DNA of 64,000 nt from Membranipora membranacea (lineage: Eukaryota > Bryozoa > Gymnolaemata > Cheilostomatida > Membraniporidae), in contig OU612071.1 in the NCBI GenBank assembly GCA_914767715.1, forward strand, positions 17,728,948 through 17,792,947. Reading direction: 5' to 3'. Under the pieces are notes generated by a model. It searched no databases. It had not been told where the DNA came from and saw only the letters and a list, made by a program, of their open reading frames with translations. Position numbers and translations under genes: made by a program. Positions within the stretch are counted from its first letter, which is position 1. Each line of letters begins with the position of its first letter. Positions 21,115-36,100 of the stretch are shown one piece after another.

Positions 21115-24100
21115 GTAAGAAAGGAAAGATAGTTCAGAATAGCCCTGAAAGCAGTGGCATATTGACATTGTCCAAATAACTTTAAATTATGTAACTGGGC
21201 GATTTCTGCACAGACTAATGAGAAGCTGTGGTGATAGGATGTCAATGGCTGAATTGAATGAGCGTGTTGGATGGGAATGGACACCCCCTTAGTAGTGAAT
21301 AGCTTACTAGATTGATTGGTCCAGCCCTCCTCCCCCGGTCCTTGATCTTTCAGGTGCATATATTTCCACATCACATGGCCTTTCAGTTTGAAGATTTTGA
21401 AAGAAAAACTGAAAACTTTTGGGAAGGTAACCGACATCAACTTTCAGATGGCAATCAAACCATCTTTTAAATTGACACATTGTTTGTAAATAATGTGAGG
21501 GTCATGCGGCAGCACCTCTCTCCAACCTTAGAAATAAAGCAAACCTATATAGCTTACACCCTCAATATATAGAGAAATTTTTCAGGTTCACAAGAATGCG
21601 TATGTCAATCGGTATTAACAAGGGTGTAAAATATGTGATTTATTTTAACAGTGATTTCCAAACTGCATGTAAATAGACTAAGAGGGCCACTTATTGAATC
21701 ATACTTTTGGAATGATCTTGAAAACCCCATCCTATCTCTACATAAGAAGCTGTGCGGGTTGATAATAGCTGCAAGAGTTGCAATCCTCTCCTGGCCTAGC
21801 ATAGACTACGGGGAATCGGTAGTGCATTTAATACAAAGTTATCTCCCTCCACTTAAGAAGAGCACAACTCCCATATCAGAGCAAAATAGGAGCATTCGGT
21901 GTAAAGAATATTATTTATTTATTCTTTGTAAAAGGTATGACGTTGAACATCTGTAGTTTATAAAGGATATCTTTCGAAATCGAACACATATGATTACTAA
22001 ATCGAACGCAATGTCTTGTAATGTTTATCTCTATGAACTGGAAAACATGTTTTTGGCGCAGCCCAAACAAAAATTACCAACAAAGAGTGTATAACACGAT
22101 ATCTAAGTGACTGATGATAAAATCTTTCTGATGCCCGCAGCATGAAGACTCCCCTACGAATTTCGGTTAACATTGAAACTGTTTACCACATGATTAGGGA
22201 AATACAAGATTATTATCTGATAATGCACGGGTATACTATCATTATCCTCTTGCCCCAGATAAACATCTCCCAAACCATAATCATACTCATACCGCTATGT
22301 TATCAAACTTTGGTGGGTCACTCATTCATCTAAACTCCCAAGAAAAATATATTATTTATGATACACAAAAGTGTGGGATTAATTTTTTATTGTCAATTAT
22401 CACAATATGAAAATTTTTTGAGGTGGTGCCAAAGATGTATTGGCATAAAACACACTGTGCCATTTGCTGAAACAAATTATATTGTAGGATTCAAGTCATA
22501 GCAATGCTATGAACATGTATGAAGATTTCAGTATCAAATTGACTTATGATGTTTAGTTCAATGCCTGGTTTGACTTTATTACGTTACTTTTAACATACCA
22601 TTAGTTTTTGACCTGAAAAAGCCTACACACCAACAGCCAATCGAATTTTACCAACTCCCTCAACTTCAAAACATGGCTTTCTTTTCCCTAAAACTGTTTA
22701 AGGAACATAATTACCCTAAATTACTAGGGCTTCAATTTACAGCCCTGCCATTATAACTGATCTGCTTGTCCAAGCTATTATTATCTCCTTGTTACGAGAT
22801 TCTGTTATTTAGATGAGATGCTGATAAAGCTGGCCTCACGTTTACGGGAGAGTTACCTCAGACTATCAGAAGTTCACATTAAGCCTACAGATATCAGTCT
22901 GATTATGTTACTCAATGCTGCTAACAGGATACAAAAATCGCAGGCAGCAATGGCAGGTAGGAGTTGATTAGTTTGTGACTAGGTGGAGATAACTGAAAAG
23001 TACATTTAAAACCAATCGATATCGCCATTTAAAGAATTGTTATTTTCACGACTCGGTTGTATTTTTATAAATTAATCCATGAATTTTATTTTGTCAATAA
23101 CTTGAGGAGTAGATCTCTTGTAGGAAAAAAGATCCCCTTTGCGTGAAGCCTTGAGATAGTGAGATTTGTGGATAGCTAACATTTATTAAACCTCAACCTT
23201 ACATTAACTCCCACTGAATTTAGTTAAAATCAATGCCAGCTAATTTTATAACACACCCACAAGATAGTGAAGGTAATAGTTTTGTTTTCATATGTTGGAA
23301 CTGTTGTAATAATTCTTGCGTCTGTACTTGGTTGTTTTAATTGGTTCATGATTACAGTATAAAACAGTTCACGTAAATATATTGCATATTTCTATATTGC
23401 TTATAGAGTTGTGTGGGTGACAACTTTATTTTTAGAAGTGTGGATTTTCCTTTCCTCAAATATGTCTTTCTTCTATCTGGCAATGTAGTGTGGCCATTTC
23501 AGAAATATGCAGGGCAAAGTTTATGGCATTTGGGGACAATAACAACCCTTTCAAGTCCAATCGCCTTTAGACAACATTAGTTTAAATGCTCAAACATTGA
23601 CCGGGCCGCTGTTAGTGGCATTCCATGACCACCAATGTGTCAGGATATAGTTGATGATTTAACGCCACTGCCACTTCCTAAAGAGTTTGAGCTAGTCTAG
23701 TTTCAGAACTCAAACTCTGCCCGGGATAGGAGAGGGAGAGTGGTAGATATTGGATAGCTACTACCAGCTATTCCAGCTCAGTTTGAACGCTCAAACTAGG
23801 TTTGAGTGTGTAAGATAGGGGATCATAAGCTATCACCTTCATCCATTACAACTGTTTTACAGACAAACCAGTCAATCGATCTCGAGCTAAACAGTTACGA
23901 CTGAACAGTATATCTGTAGACGACCTCACAAACACAGAACCTTATGAGAACTATGATTTCTCTGACAAAGATTCACTAGCAGGTGAGTGGTGAGAGACAT
24001 CGGGGTAGCTAAGCTGTATTCAGATTGTAACTGTGCAAAGTTTTGTGGTATCATGTGTTGTGATAATGTAATAAAGTTGTGGAGGTTGCAGGACAAATGT

Positions 24101-27100
24101 ATGCTTGGCACTGTGCTAGACAAAGATATTTGACGAAAACGGTAGAGTCTTTCCATTGCAGTTCTGAAGTTTTCCGAATGGCAAGACGATAGCAATTAGT
24201 TTCTGAAGGTGTAAACAAGGAAAGGCTCTTTGGTCAAAAGATGGTTAACGTTTTATCTCATTATATTTCGTTACAGATGGTGTAATAACAGCAGATCTCG
24301 CTGAGGTATCACCCTCACCTAAACGTAGAGGGTCTAAACAGCGTCAGCTGGAATTGAACTTTGGGGCTGCAGAAGACCTGACTCTTTCATCTGATCAGTT
24401 TGTACGAGGAGAACTGAGGCTACAAGGCTTATACAGACAGGCGATACAGAAAACCTGCGACAACATTCAGCTATCTGAAAAGCCCAGTGAGGGCTACTTT
24501 TGTAAGTTCTCTTTATAGGATATAATGTCATAGCTGTAGTCTCTAAAACTGCTAAATGACCCTCAGGTGGGGCCTTAAAGTTCAACTGTATATATAGCAA
24601 GTCTGTCCAGTTTACTCTCCAAGGTTTGTTGCTCGAGTTTCAGCAGTCTTCGACACAATAAGTCAATTTAGTACAAGTACCTAACATGTACCTGCCCCTA
24701 ATTAGTAAAACTGAACTCGGGTCGTCACACTGAAATCCATATGCTGGTACTCATGCTAAGTGAATTAATTCACTTTCTATCGATCAGAGATATACATGCA
24801 ATAGTATATCGCGCCATCAGTGTGATGACATCATAGCATTTATTATTGTCTTATCGAGCAGGTAACTCCCGAAATTATAAAGAGAGTGTTCTACATGAGC
24901 AGGATTCTGTGAGGTCAGAGAGCCCAAGCTGTGATAGTGAGATACTCAACATCACCAGTCAGATAGTCCGAGACCAGGCAACGCAGGTTATCAAATACGG
25001 AAACCAGAATCATCAGGTGGGTTATGAGTCTAACAACAACAAAACAATGATAAGGCAATTTTAATTATTTGGCAACTCAGGTGAAGGTCAGTCCTTCATG
25101 CTGCATAATCAATTTGGTAAGGTGATATGGCGAACGTGACATGGACACTAAAATGAAATGAGAGGACATAGGCTAACATGACTATTACTTTGTGAGAACT
25201 TACACTGCGAGTGGCCGGCCAATATCCCTTGAAAGTTTGTAGATTTTCTATGAAACTGCACTGATTTTAACTTGTTGAACCTGTCAGTAACACTCCTGGT
25301 AAACTCAATTAAGTTGAAGGTCGCATCATATTATATAGTTTTCTTCAGTTGTATACAGTCATGACAGTTGAGTGAATACTTGGCTCGCATTCTCTGTTTT
25401 AATTCAAGGATATATTCTCAAGTTCAAGTTGTCCTGAAGCAGGTCATACTTTCTCCTGTTACAGATATATCAGGATATGCTTGTTGATGAAGCCATGTCA
25501 GGCTTTATGAAATCAGCAGAAAAGCCTGACATTGGGCCAATCAGACGGATTCGCTGTCGTCAGTCGAGTCTCACCCAGCCTTATGATAAACAAACCTCAG
25601 GCCACAAAGACTCATATCGTGAGCTGTGCAAGGCTAGAGAGGCGCAGACTGAAGAAGAGGAAGTACCGAATGACTCCTGCCAGTTTGACAGTGGGGAGTT
25701 ATGCGATTGTAAAATACTCAATGTAGGTCCTAGATCACTTAGGAGAGGTCCTAGTGACAGTCTAACTAGAGCGCTCGACAATCACCTAATCCCGCAGTCC
25801 CCAGTGTTAAAAACTGTCAAGGAGCAACCAGTCCTTGGTGTGACACAGCGTCATAAAAAGTCGAGGCAACGCAGGATAACGTTAGAATCAGAAACTGGGA
25901 GCGAAGGTAGTCTGTATATACAACACAAGAGAAGTTACTCCGACAGCTCCATCATGGGTGGCATAGTAGGCACCCCTGAACCACATCCAAGAACTCAGGC
26001 TTACCAGAAACATACATCTTACTATACAAGGTACTCACCACTATATAATCAAACTTTTCCATCTCCGAATGATCATGCAGGACCAAATATAGTTGACTGG
26101 AAGAAAAGATTAAACACTCATGAGGTTACACAACAGCAGCAAACTACCAACTACAGCGATGTGTATGCCTACCATAGTGATACATACGTAACCACCCACA
26201 GAGCTACTCAGATGTTAACAAGACATACACCTCTGGATAACAACAATTATATCTACGCCACCCAAAGTGCTTATGGTGATTATGAATTACAACATGCTAG
26301 CTATCTCAAGACCACCCAGCATGCTTATTCGGATAACTACGTGGATTATGCACCTCAAAAAAGCTCAGATAGCAACCAGACCACCCAAGTAGAGCGGAAT
26401 AAATCCCACTATGACTCACCAGACTATGATGATGTTTTTAATGGTCGTGGAGAGGAGGAGGTTGTGAGACATACTGCTGAGGACTATAAGCCAAGTATAT
26501 GTAAAACTACCCAGAATGCATCAGCGGACAGCCGATCATCAGGTGGTAAGTGAGCTAGCTAAGTGAGTCTGCCTCCATTTGATGAGGCCTCAATTAATCA
26601 TTTCATATTTATATGATTGTTAAAATTTAATTTGATAACTGGTATGTGGTTTGGTAAAATATGTTAGGAGTTAACTCCTCTTTTTACGGGGGACGCAATT
26701 CCAATTGCAAGAATAGTTATAAAGCAGCTGTAATTGTCGAGCAAATATGTTTGATGTGAGATCATATGGCTCGGTTTCATAGGTTCCTACGAAAATTATC
26801 GTCTAGAGGAAGCGTTCGGACACAGTCCTTCGGCAATACATTCTGGTGAAACCAGTAGGCACTCATCTGAGCCTGCCATCCCTTTTATGAGGGTAGATAA
26901 CAAATCTCTCTCTTCATAGCCATGCATAATGATAAAAAGGTTCATAGCCCTAAAAGCTTATTAGACAGTTGATAACACTGCAAGTATGTTTGTCCTTTGT
27001 CTGTCTCTCCACACCAGTTGCTCCATACTCCTCTGATCTCTTTGTGTAAGGTGTCACACAAGTTCACTTCATGAAAAGCTCAAATTTGATTTCGATTCGG

Positions 27101-30100
27101 TAATTAATACGAGGAGTATGAGAACCTTCCTGAAGCCTGTTAAAGTATTTATTTTGGTCGGTTACTGTCCAGTCGTGTGTCCAACTTATCTTACTTACCA
27201 AGTTGAGCAATAGCGATTTCGAGTTTCAAGTGCTCATTGATGTTTTGTACAGTACGTAAAGGACTGGGCTCTTTGAAAAGAAGATTTAACTGAGTTTGAA
27301 TTGTAAATGCACTCATAAAGTAAGAAAGTTGAGAGGCGCTCTAGGTAGGCGTTTACTTCAGGTGCAGGGGCCAAATCAGATGCATTGATCTGAGATTACG
27401 ACTTAAACCACCCACCAAAGTTGCAAAACAAGGATTTGAAGGCACCCTGTGTCACATGAACGGTTTGTGGTTGACTTATTGGAACCATTCATAGAGACCA
27501 TCACATGTCTTAATAATCATACTCTAGCGCATGGTTGCTCAAACTGTTTTGTCAGTGGCCCACTTGTAAAAATTAGCATATTGAAGTGGGCCGGACTTTT
27601 TTGCCAAAGCAAGCAGGCTATCAGTCAGGGGCGTATTGAGTTTATTATTGAACCCCAGATTTGCTCGAAGCGCAAAAAAAGTTTTGGATCTGAGTCTTGA
27701 TGCGTGTTTAGCCATGAGTAAACTTGCAGCCTAAATAAACCAGTCGCAACGGGTGAGTTTTAATATGGGCAAGTGGGCCACCTAAAATTGGCAAATTTGC
27801 CAAATTTGGCTCACGGACCATAGTTTGAGCACCCTTGCTCTAGTGGGTGCCAGTCTCCTTTGGGTCGCTTTAGCACAAATGGTTGGTTACTGACAACCCT
27901 AAGACTATAGATTACGGACTAGATAGGATGGAATTGTGGGTAGAATTGAAGCTGGCTCATCAGAGAGCTGCTGGTTCAAGTCTTCAGTACCGCTAATCAT
28001 CAGAGCTTGCTTACCCCTACCCTGTACAGGGGTGGGTTAAGATGATTGTCTGGATTTCCATCATCCATATATTTTGAATCCAATTAAGAGAACTGGAAGG
28101 CATTTATATTTTCATCATTTAGTTGGTCGTTTAGTAGGTTTTATTGGTAATTCCTCATGGGTTGCCGAATTCTCACCGATCCTGGCCAACAACTATCAGC
28201 TGTATTTAAGGTCTCCTGTTTGCTAAGTTTTGTCAAATGCGTTAGAGGGGCTCTGTAGTGGAGTAGGTTTACACTGTTTGTTTGTTATTCTGAAGAGAAA
28301 AGACTAAAAGCATGATTGTTACAGCATGAGCAGACTGTCTTTGTGTGCTCAAGATTAAATAAAAAACTAATGTGTTTGTACAAGGAGTGTAGCTAGATAA
28401 ACAAAATTTTCCCCCTGTGTCAATGATTTGGTGAAACCTAGATTGGGAACTCAAACTCTGCGCGAGATGAGAATGAGAAGAGACATTCATTTATCTCACT
28501 TTTATGATACCAGAATCATTGTATGCCAAAATCAGCAACCATGTCAGGGTCATCACTTAAACTAGGCCAACTTTTGATCCAGCGCTAGAGGTACACACAG
28601 GTGATAGACTATTTGACTCCATTGAAATCTGAGACACACAATATATACCAACGTGGAAGGCCTGGTACTTGATTACTAGCTCCCCAAAGAGAGGGTCGGG
28701 TAAGAGTCTGGGATCAAAGCTATTAGGTAGTGTGTAATAAAAGTATATAAGATTAGTCCTTTCTTTTAAATGCTTAGGTGTGAAACGCCCTGTAATCCTC
28801 TAATTACTTTGCTGGAAGTCCAGTACTTCAATGAGTTTTATTGTAAACAAGGCTTTAGAGACTCCTTGTTGTAAATGAATGGTCTAAATCTACCTAACCA
28901 ACAAAGCTATGATCAATGCCCAATTAGTACCTAAGCTCTTTGTTTGAAGAGTCTGCCACAAAAAATTGAAAATTATCTGATCTCATACCCCTGTAAAATA
29001 GCTACTATTCGCTCCTCACAACTCAACACTATCCCTAACTGACTGAGCAAAGATACTGACACCAAAAACTCATAGCTGGCAGTTATAGAGCACTCTGTTC
29101 TATTAAAACAAGCTTTAAAAACTTGTGATATTCGAGTACAAAGAAATTTTAGCAATATAATTGTCAATATTTATATGTTAAGCAACATCTATCTCAAAAC
29201 ACTGCTCAAGTTTCAATGCAAACAGCAGACCTGGATCAGAAAAGCGTTCAATTTTTGAAACACAGGTTTATTCAACTGGTTATCTCAGCTTTCATACAAT
29301 GACTTTAGTGCTAACCTTGGTCATGGACCTAGGTTTCACATGAGCTGATGGTAGTAATTTAGTACCTTTGAAACCCAGTGGCCATTGGCAGCACATGAGA
29401 GCATTAAACTTGTACATGAAACCTATTCAGTATATATATATAGTATATAGGGTTTCAGTCAGTTTTTAATAGCAGTAAAACATTGATTATGGATTAACAA
29501 AGCAGTTATAGTAAGAGATTTCATGATTAATTGTTTTGCTTTAGAACTTTCTTTGGTTATACTGAATGCTCTGTTGATAGTACAAATGTATTGACGTTTT
29601 GGTGTATCTATTTTATACATCATACAAAGTGCATAGCAGGTATTCAGTCACTTAGTGCAATATTAATATTCGACCTCCAGTAATTTTTTTGTCAATGGAA
29701 AGTCTTCTTTGGCTTTCGAATAGAGCACTGTGCAAACGTTATCGGATAAGCCGGGGTGAGATTACAGTGGATTTAGTAGACATTCTCATAGATTACAGGT
29801 AAGCATGCTGCTCTCGCTCTAGATCCTCCCTTTCTCAGAATACTGTCACTACATGGCTTCTCTCACCATCATTTCAGGGTTTAAACCCACTAATCTTTTG
29901 TACCATCTCATGTTCGTATCTCATTATCTGGGCAAGAAAGAGAGGGTGAGAGATGCGCTGCTGTAGTTTACGTCTTTTGATGGTTCTATCGGTTTTGTTT
30001 TGATGGCAAGCTTGTCCTACTCTGTTTACTGTGTTTACACTATGGACTAGTTATAATATTACAGTAATGACACAATATAAGTTAAAATCAGAGACTGCCT

Positions 30101-33100
30101 AGCAGTTTCGACCTGTTAAGTTCTTGTATCAATTTAACAGTTTAAATAGGCCCACCTAAGATACCTAAGATACTTGTAGATGCTTTGGTTGATGGTCACT
30201 TGGTTAGCACCTTGATGTGATATATCAATTGCTTTGAAAAAGGACTAATTAGAGGCTTACATATTTAGTTCTTATTATCTGATATGAAAGTATAGCCAGG
30301 ACTTCGCAATAATATGTAAGCAGCCACATCTAAGGTATCGCGGTGTATTTTTATCTTGATGATGCTGATCTGACAAATTCCAGAAGTTGGGAAGGGCACA
30401 ATGCACTGACATAATTACAGTGTATACAGGAGCCTGCTGTGTTCCACAGAGAGTATCAGATCGACTTGGGAGTTTGGGCAGACGGATGGGAGGGTAACCC
30501 GCCCTCCCTGGAATGACTGACAATTGCGTTGTATTGTTGATTGTATTGAGTTCAAACTAATACCTGCACAGACGAGCAGACAACTGCTACAAAGACCTAT
30601 GCTGGCTATCAAAACACTCTTTGCTTCTCCGACAGCAGCGCAATGCTCCCAGGTTTTTTCTTGTAGTCACAGATCGTAACGAAAGGTGGACTCACATTTG
30701 ACATAGGTCTATGATCTTTCCCACAGGCCGTGTGACTTAAAACTCACACATCATAAACATATCTACGATCTCATTGCAGCTCCAATTAAGGGAAATTTAG
30801 TTTGATGCTTGTCAAAGGATTGAACTTTGATGAACTCCATAATTTCAGCAGCACATTTTAAGACTAGAAAGCATGAGGCATATAATTATAATCCATTGAT
30901 TAATTCATATTATATGTTACTAAGATAACAATCTACGCTTTACAATGCAACATGTTATTTACCTTTAGCCTACGCAGGGTGGTTGGGGGAGGGGACACCC
31001 ACCCCCAACAGCCTACCCATTTATCTATCTAAATCCGTATACTTTTAAAGCGATCCCTTCACACGCTCAAGGCTATAATTTATTTTAGAATATAATGATA
31101 AAACTTTTAATATAGGATAGTTCAATAATTACACATTGGAAGACGATTGATGACACAGAGAAATTTTCTGTGAGAGCAAATACTGCAGTAAAGGTGAAGG
31201 TAGAGCTGCGCCAACATCAGGATTTGTGAGCCAGTTTTATATCTGGTAGCCTACAGCATCGGTGGGGATTGAGAGTGAATGTTCTTCAAATCAATCAATG
31301 AAGAGGAAGTTCAATTCTGAAATTATTTAGACGGGGAAACTAATATGAGGTTGAAATCAATAAATTACTAAACGTGATCAACTACTGAAAATAACATAAA
31401 GGAATGTCGGATGAAATTTTGATCTTGTTTAAAAAAGAACAGGTATTTCACAGGTCGGTCAGTATTACAAATTTTTCATTCTCCGCTGCTCAATTATAAG
31501 CTTGGCATTTTTGAAATAGTAAAGTCTCTTTTCTAAAACTATTATTCTCTCTTATGCAAAAAAATTAAGAATGTACCTATCGACAGATATTGTATAAGGG
31601 ATGCAATATTATGATACGTATGTCGCAGCACTACATTATTGTACTTATCTTATCATGGCAGTGTGTATATATGTATGTAACATGGTTGTTAGACTGTTTG
31701 AGGTTGTTGCGGTAGAACTTTGTTGACGTTAATTCGCTGTTAGCACTGTGGTGGTATGTTACAAGACCTTAGTAAATATGAGATAAGGCATGGCTCTGTC
31801 AAGTTTTAATCTTAGACGCTGTTGGTCATTTGTGAGAAAATCAGCTTAGCTGTTGACAGGATATTTTTGAGATCTTGCTCTACATTAACCGATCAGGGCC
31901 AAATTAAATCACCTGTCAAAGGTGTTGGTGGATGGATTATCTTTAGAAGTTTCACTCCCCTTCTGACCCCAGGTGAGTAATATGTGGTTTGTAGCGCTGT
32001 TTATTTTGGGTTGGAAAAGAATGTTGGTGGAGTCAGACACTACCTTGGTGTGACCGTGGTCCATGATGGTAGATTTTCAATTATCTTAGGCTCTATTTTA
32101 TTTCTGCTTTGCAGCTTGTTTGTCTATGGAGTTTATGGAGTATGTTCATCGAGTTGTTTCTGATTTGATCAGTATTCGCATGATGAACTTGATCTTGAAT
32201 CTTGGATTAAACTGTATCTAGAAATATGTTTTAGACTAAACAGTAATCATAATATCAGGAGTTGAATTTAGCGTTTCCATGGCATTGTTGGTTTGGATTA
32301 TCCTGTAGTATATAAAATATCCCCAATCACTCGGTGTTTTTGCTCCCTGCTTATGTAGAATGACTACTCCAATTCATAAGCAGTGGCTATGCCATTCATA
32401 CCAGTGCAACTAGCTTGGGTTAATGGCTTAGCTCTCCTCTCCATGCACCTCTACGGCCGTATTTTATAATTAAATTTAATTCAAATTCTAATTTAATTAG
32501 AAATTAATTATCCCGGTAGTTGCCCTCCCATGATTCACAGTTGAAAGTTTGACTTATCATGTGTGTCTTACATTCCTTTACAAATCACACATTGGTTTAA
32601 AATTCCTGTAGCTAGGATTGTAGGGTGCATGGATTTAATAGTAAATGAATCAGATGTGATCGATTATAATTCAGTAATTTATCCTTCAATAAATACTTCA
32701 ATAGAATTAATTTTGTCAATGGGTAGTTTTTAAAAGCTCCCTACCCTTAGTTAACACTAAACCCAACGGATTTACATACAAAATGCAACAACAATCAAAC
32801 AACTATAATATAACAACAATATTTATGGCACAATAACTTTGCGCCCAGTTATATAAATAGCTTGTAACTATTCCTCGGGTCATGATCACCTTGACGGTGA
32901 AAGAGTGCAACGCAATTTACGCTCTTTCTGCAAAAGCAGCATAGAAAGTCACCAAATGTTCAGCACTCAGCACTCAACCATATAGAGATCGTAGTTTACA
33001 TAACGCTGACTTGTAACAATATTTAGACAGCCGACAAGGTTGACTTGCTGACTTTCGGTTGACTGCATGTTAGGGGAAGGTTGTTTGAGTACAAGCACAC

Positions 33101-36100
33101 ATAATAAGGTGTGGATAATCGCTGGAGCACTTTGAAGTACCATCAAACTGTGACAATATTGACTCGATGTCGTCTCGATACGGATTAATGAGACAGGTTC
33201 ACAAATTGTAGTGTCCTGTAGCTATCGCTGATACACTATTACTCATTGTTTGGATACTGATATGACTTCATGTAGCGTTTGAGAGGATTTAATTTGATCA
33301 AGTGGATTGAATTTTAAAGACCTTCAACTTTGTGACTCTTTCAAAGCCATCACAAATGCAAGCTTGAGAATGAACTCCAGATTGTAAGCTGCAAACACGG
33401 GATCATCCTCTGCTCCGGATAATGCATAACTTTTTTAAATCACAGCAGTTAGAAAGCTGCTTCTCGTAGGATTTATAAGGTTTCATAGAACAGGTGCTCT
33501 TTATCTGCCCAGCTGTCATGTCTACTGTCAGAAGCACAAAGCACCTGTCGCTGTGTCTCGAGTCTGTCATTGATGAGGGAGATTATCTGTCTGGTGAGTT
33601 GTCTCCCCTATTGTCACCTAATCAATGTATCTAATGTGTGTGTCTAGGGAGGGTGGGAGGGATCCCAACCTCCCTGGTGAGTCTTAACAAGGGGTTGTTC
33701 ACATGCCAACAAATAATTTATGGTCTTCAAAATTTGCCAAACTCTTCTCATGATGACATTCTTGGAGGCTTTCACCTAACATCGACAATTTTTTACAAGC
33801 TTGCCAACTATTCAGCACCTCTGTCTTGGCACGCAACACAGTGGCCTGCCATAGATTGATCTTGCAGATTGATGTAAGAGGATAACTTTGCAATTGTCGC
33901 TTTGTTGGTCAAAGCTGGCGAGCAGACCTGATTTGTTGTTGGACAAGCTGGTTCGCTTACAGATCAGCTTCATAATAACGCTAAGTATATGAGCTCTTTC
34001 GCTCCCACTTGATGCGGAAGATAGACATTGCATGTTTCTTACATCTACTCACAAATCTTTATCCAATTTTGAGTCCCTACTCAGAGCTAATTAGTATTGT
34101 CACCACAGCTACTGATAATAGGATTTATATATTCTGCTTACTCTATATCGTCGGTGTAGCTGATACTTTGTCAGGCGATATCGAGGGTTTGTTTTGTTGA
34201 GTTTATTACCAGGAATAAGGAACAAACATATAAACTGTGTGTGATTGGGATTGTTTTGGCGCCAAAGAACTCGGTTATAAATATCGAGCTACCTTGTTGT
34301 TATATTTAGATTTGTTGCAAAAGTACTATGGCTTCCTCTGGCAATATTTACATGTAGCGACCTGCTGACAATCTTAGAGGCTAACAAAGTTGCAGGGAAG
34401 AAGTGATAGCAACTTAAGATTACTGATAGGCAAAGAATATCACCTCCTATTCTCTGCATATTCAAAATTTGGTAGGCCAGTTTGTTTTTTCTACGTCTTC
34501 ATTGCCATACCGATTGGATTGAAAGGGATTGTCCATTGCTATGTTTTAGCAATGAAGTGAGTTCATTGGTTTTGTTTGCAGAATCAAGGTGAAGTAAATT
34601 TTGCCATGTGCTGTAGTTGCACCCTGTACAACTGCAGTACCCATTACATAAAATTACAAAGCAAGCAACTATTGTAGAACTGGTACCTTGTGGATAAAAT
34701 TCAGTATAGTGATCTGATTAGCTTCACAAAATTACTGGGTGACAGCAACTATATAGTGGTAAAAGTGACCTGATTTAAATCACAGGGGGTAACCTTAATG
34801 AAAAGTGGCAATGTTAAATGTACCTCAAACAATACAAGTCAAAATTTAATCTAAGGATTACTTGAAAGCTTTAGGATTTATTTAAATTTTCATAACTTGA
34901 GATTAGACCATTTTCGATGTTTATAAATAGTGGTAAACTAATTTTTGGCACTTTTGTTTGTATTTACAAGCCTGTGAATTGGATTTAGTTTCCCACCGGA
35001 AACTTTCCGTCATCTAATAGGCATACGTAGCAGGAATTCAGCAGTAGAAAATGGGTGCACCCACAAACAACACTGAAATATGAGGATTACAATTTCCAAT
35101 TATTAATTGTTTATTAACTGGTGATGTTTGTATCACTGTTGAACAATTGCAACCTGACAAAGCACTGACTCATGATTCTCAAACCCATGAGATTTTGGCA
35201 TAATTAACTACTTTGCAGCTTCTAGTTTGATATCACCAGTTGTTAGACTGGTGGATTGAGTGACTTGGCGCCGAATATGGCGGCCTCTATTTCTCAGTCT
35301 TCGGACAGAGATGAAAACTTGCAATCTTTTAAAAAAATGTTTACTTCTCCCATAATATTTGAATTATAACACCAGTCATCTTTATCATACCTAGATGAAG
35401 CCCTATTTTTTTACAGCAGAGCTTTTTTGATAGGTCTGGTAATTGTCGACATTAAATGGGGCCGTCAGCAGCAGTAGATAGGGTTGTTAGGGTATTCGGC
35501 ATCCTCATACCCCTCGAGCACCGCCACCTCCGACATATCCATAAGGTCAATCAAATGCCGCTCAGTGCTTATCTAACTAGCAATCTAAATCTTACGTTTT
35601 GTGATATAATGGTTTGTTTGAAAAACTTACTACAAAAACAAACATAGCTCACAAAAACAGTTAATAAGTTTGGCTACTACTCTAGTGCAGTAAAAAGAGT
35701 CAGCCGGTATTGTATCAAGGTGTACAGGTACAAGCTGTTGTTTGTAGTCATTGGGTCGTGTAATTTAAGATTTGGCATGTCGACTATAAGAACAATATAT
35801 TAAGGAGTGACCGTGTCCCTACGGCCTGCGCTACAGGGCTAGAAGCTGCCAAGATTCAGGGCAGCAGTTATGAAAGGAGGTAACCTGTTCACCAATGCAC
35901 CTGCATCTTAATGGTCAGTGCTTATGATGTTGCCTGGGGCCTTTGGTACAGTTTTAATTAAATATAATACAGTATGACATCAAACCTAATTTCGTAGAGG
36001 AAATTAAAAAACTGCAAAGCAGATGGACTTGAATTATGTGCCACAAATATTTGTCTTATATTACGGGATCGTACGTTGGCTAACGGTATCAAAAATTTCA

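Noticed and set aside
24334-24600. Minus-strand 88-codon ORF
   Set aside because: Antisense shadow of AJM1-like exon 4.
29696-29801. ATG-started open stretch (MESLLWLSNRALCKRY...) ending at a good donor, as a third alternative first exon
   Set aside because: It leaves in phase 2, while every downstream candidate acceptor up to 53793 needs phase 0 or 1.
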